A DNA stretch of 38,440 nt from an uncultured Woeseia sp. (GTDB lineage Bacteria > Pseudomonadota > Gammaproteobacteria > Steroidobacterales > Woeseiaceae), in the NCBI GenBank assembly GCA_913031125.1, contig CAJWFK010000025.1:1-38440 (forward strand), in the 5' to 3' direction. How positions within the stretch are numbered: the stretch's first letter is position 1; each line of letters begins with the position of its first letter. Shown piece after piece: positions 37,398 through 38,440 of this stretch. Under the pieces are notes generated by a model. The model saw only the letters and a program-made list of their open reading frames with translations. It made no database searches and was not told where the DNA came from. Position numbers and translations under genes: made by a program.

Positions 37398-37673
37398 ATG
37401 TGGCTGAAAAGCAATAAAACTCTGTATTTATTAGGAATTTTATTAGCCGCCAATATGGTGGTGCATGATCTATTGCATGACTCTTATGCATCCAATGCGC
37501 TTCAATCCAGCGCAGAATGTGTCGTATGCGAACAATTTGAATCAGTAGTTCCGGAATCTCAAGCTCAAACTTCTTTTGCATATCTGAACGAATTTAGCGG
37601 TTCAGATTATGAGAGTTTCTTTCCTGCCAATACACACAATTTATCTTTTCCCAGGGCCCCACCTCGAATCTAA
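37398..37673 (+). CDS. Small exported or membrane-anchored His/Cys protein (DUF2946-like)
   Basis: A 91-residue product with an N-terminal hydrophobic segment (about 8-22, LYLLGILLAANMVV) that could be a signal peptide or anchor. It is followed by HDLLH (H23, H27) and a CVVC motif (C41, C44). The C-terminus FPRAPPR resembles the R-A-P-P end of small DUF2946-like proteins found beside metal-related TonB receptors. I recognise the pattern, not a proven function. Sitting directly before a ZnuD-like receptor it could bind zinc or another divalent metal in the periplasm. The ATG at 37398 has only a weak A-rich ribosome binding site. Confidence 0.55.
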   Translation: MWLKSNKTLYLLGILLAANMVVHDLLHDSYASNALQSSAECVVCEQFESVVPESQAQTSFAYLNEFSGSDYESFFPANTHNLSFPRAPPRI

Positions 37674-37688
37674 CTAGACCAACTATCT

Positions 37689-37721
37689 AGCTGATTTCTA
37701 CCCTACTAGGTGGAAGCAGCT
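37689..37721 (+). promoter_or_regulatory. Inverted repeat in the leader of the TonB receptor gene
   Basis: AGCTG (37689-37693) pairs with CAGCT (37717-37721), and CTACC (37698-37702) with GGTGG (37709-37713, one G-U), giving a two-part stem. No T-run follows, so it is not a standard terminator. It lies 31 bases before the receptor start. Confidence 0.4.
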
Positions 37722-37738
37722 TTAATTTCTGATTTCTA
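37691..37738 (+). repeat. Direct repeat CTGATTTCTA in the receptor leader
   Basis: CTGATTTCTA occurs at 37691-37700 and 37729-37738, 38 bases apart, on either side of the hairpin loop region just before the TonB receptor start. It may be chance in AT-rich sequence or part of a regulatory site. Confidence 0.4.
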
Positions 37739-37752
37739 GTTCGAGGTTTTTC

Positions 37753-38440
37753 ATGAAAAATTTTAGAGGCACGTTAGGGCTTTGCCTTTTATGTGCAACG
37801 CAGGTGTCGGCACAAACCGATGATATTGATGAGGTTGTTGTAACAGGGGCGTTTATCCACCGGGCATCCGACAAAATTTCCACCCCTTTACATATAATTG
37901 ATGCTGAATCGGTAACGACAGACGCGATGGGTAATCTTGGTGCGGTGATTGGCGATGCACTGGGAGTATCGACCAGTGACTATGGTGCTGCTGTCGGACA
38001 GCCGATTATTCGGGGATTAGGCGGCCCCAGACTCAAAGTCTTAAATAATGGCAAATTGATCAATGATGTGGCAGCGGGTGGGCCTGATCATCAAAATGAT
38101 TCTGATTTTCTTAATTTGCAGCAGATTGAGATTGTTAAAGGCCCCGCTTCGCTTTTGTATGCGCAAGGCACCCTTGGGGGTGTTGTGAATATTGTTGATG
38201 ACACTATTGCTAAGCAGGATTTTGAAAGGTCGACTTATGCAGTTAGTGGCGAGTACCAAAGCGTTAATGATGGCTTTGCCGGCGAATTGGCTTATAAGGG
38301 CAACGTGGCGGGATTCAATTTGAATCTGGCATATGCAGAGTCAGATTTTGGTTTCTATGACATACCGTCCGGCGCGATGTTTGTGGAAGATGAGCATCAT
38401 GACGAAGATGAGCATCATGACGAAGATGAGCATCATGACG
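37753..38440 (+). CDS. ZnuD-like TonB-dependent receptor, 5' part (cut by window end)
   Basis: The frame is open from ATG 37753 to the window end (229 codons plus one base), preceded by GAGG at 37743-37746. A signal peptide ends at VSA-QT (20/21), then a TonB box DEVVVTG (26-32) and a plug domain. The plug has QPIIRGLGGPRLKVLNNG, GGPDHQNDSDFL and IEIVKGPASLLYAQGTLGGVVNIVD, very like the zinc receptor ZnuD of Neisseria. The first barrel strands follow, with a loop at 212-229 made of E-D-E-H-H-D units, as expected for capture of Zn or a similar divalent metal. The barrel and C-terminus lie outside the window. Zinc is the best guess; nickel, cobalt or copper are possible. Confidence 0.88.
   Translation, partial: MKNFRGTLGLCLLCATQVSAQTDDIDEVVVTGAFIHRASDKISTPLHIIDAESVTTDAMGNLGAVIGDALGVSTSDYGAAVGQPIIRGLGGPRLKVLNNGKLINDVAAGGPDHQNDSDFLNLQQIEIVKGPASLLYAQGTLGGVVNIVDDTIAKQDFERSTYAVSGEYQSVNDGFAGELAYKGNVAGFNLNLAYAESDFGFYDIPSGAMFVEDEHHDEDEHHDEDEHHD
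38386..38439 (+). repeat. Three exact 18-bp tandem repeats encoding a His/Asp/Glu loop
   Basis: GAAGATGAGCATCATGAC occurs three times without a mismatch (38386-38403, 38404-38421, 38422-38439) and probably continues past the window. Each unit encodes Glu-Asp-Glu-His-His-Asp. The unit is a multiple of three, so changes in copy number keep the frame. Confidence 0.97.

Noticed and set aside
38386-38439. CRISPR-like short repeats
   Set aside because: The units are directly abutting, without spacers, and are codons of the TonB receptor.

Overview
The window looks like a piece of a gammaproteobacterial chromosome with moderate, slightly AT-leaning composition, probably from an uncultured marine-type lineage; that lineage guess is inference. 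The evidence is gene order. The blocks xerD-dsbC, queA-tgt-yajC-secD-secF, suhB facing trmJ-iscS, ndk-rlmN-pilW-rodZ-hisS-yfgM-bamB-der and xseA facing guaB-guaA are the classical gammaproteobacterial arrangements, and the proteins are full-length and well conserved. No gene-free stretch exceeds 300 bases; the longest is about 270 bases (6767-7035/7047), between plsC and xerD.

Layout. 1-3337 (minus): the N-terminal part of a large NAD-glutamate dehydrogenase, stopping at a TAA near the window edge, and the ZapE ATPase. 3439-6766: electron-transfer flavoprotein:ubiquinone oxidoreductase, an HSD10-type dehydrogenase and a PlsC-type acyltransferase, a lipid and branched-chain catabolism flavour. 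6767-9496: two near-perfect CRP/Vfr-type boxes, xerD, dsbC, a zinc-ribbon Nudix hydrolase and a tRNA-Leu(CAA) just upstream of it. 9630-11840: an ECF sigma factor, a one-pass membrane protein placed like an anti-sigma factor, and a secreted protein with two PDZ domains but no protease domain. 11937-17293: queuosine synthesis and the Sec accessory genes. 17377-20881: suhB, then a reduced Isc-like operon in which the IscU-type scaffold lacks two of the three cluster cysteines and IscS lacks its usual C-terminal tail. 21007-29926: ndk through der, without ispG, ending in metX. 29976-34539: xseA, guaB and guaA.

From about 34570 the conserved order ends and an accessory, AT-richer region begins. 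It holds a CDP-glucose 4,6-dehydratase-like enzyme, a MazG-type pyrophosphohydrolase, a DUF4396 membrane protein, a YwaF/TIGR02206 membrane protein, a small secreted or anchored His/Cys protein, and the start of a ZnuD-like TonB-dependent receptor. The receptor is cut by the window end inside an exact 18-bp repeat encoding a His/Asp/Glu-rich metal-binding loop.

The most promising candidates for something not well described are the sigma/one-pass-protein/PDZ cluster (9630-11840), the reduced Isc operon (18991-20881) and the putative zinc-acquisition block at the right end (36097-38440). None was confirmed by a database search.
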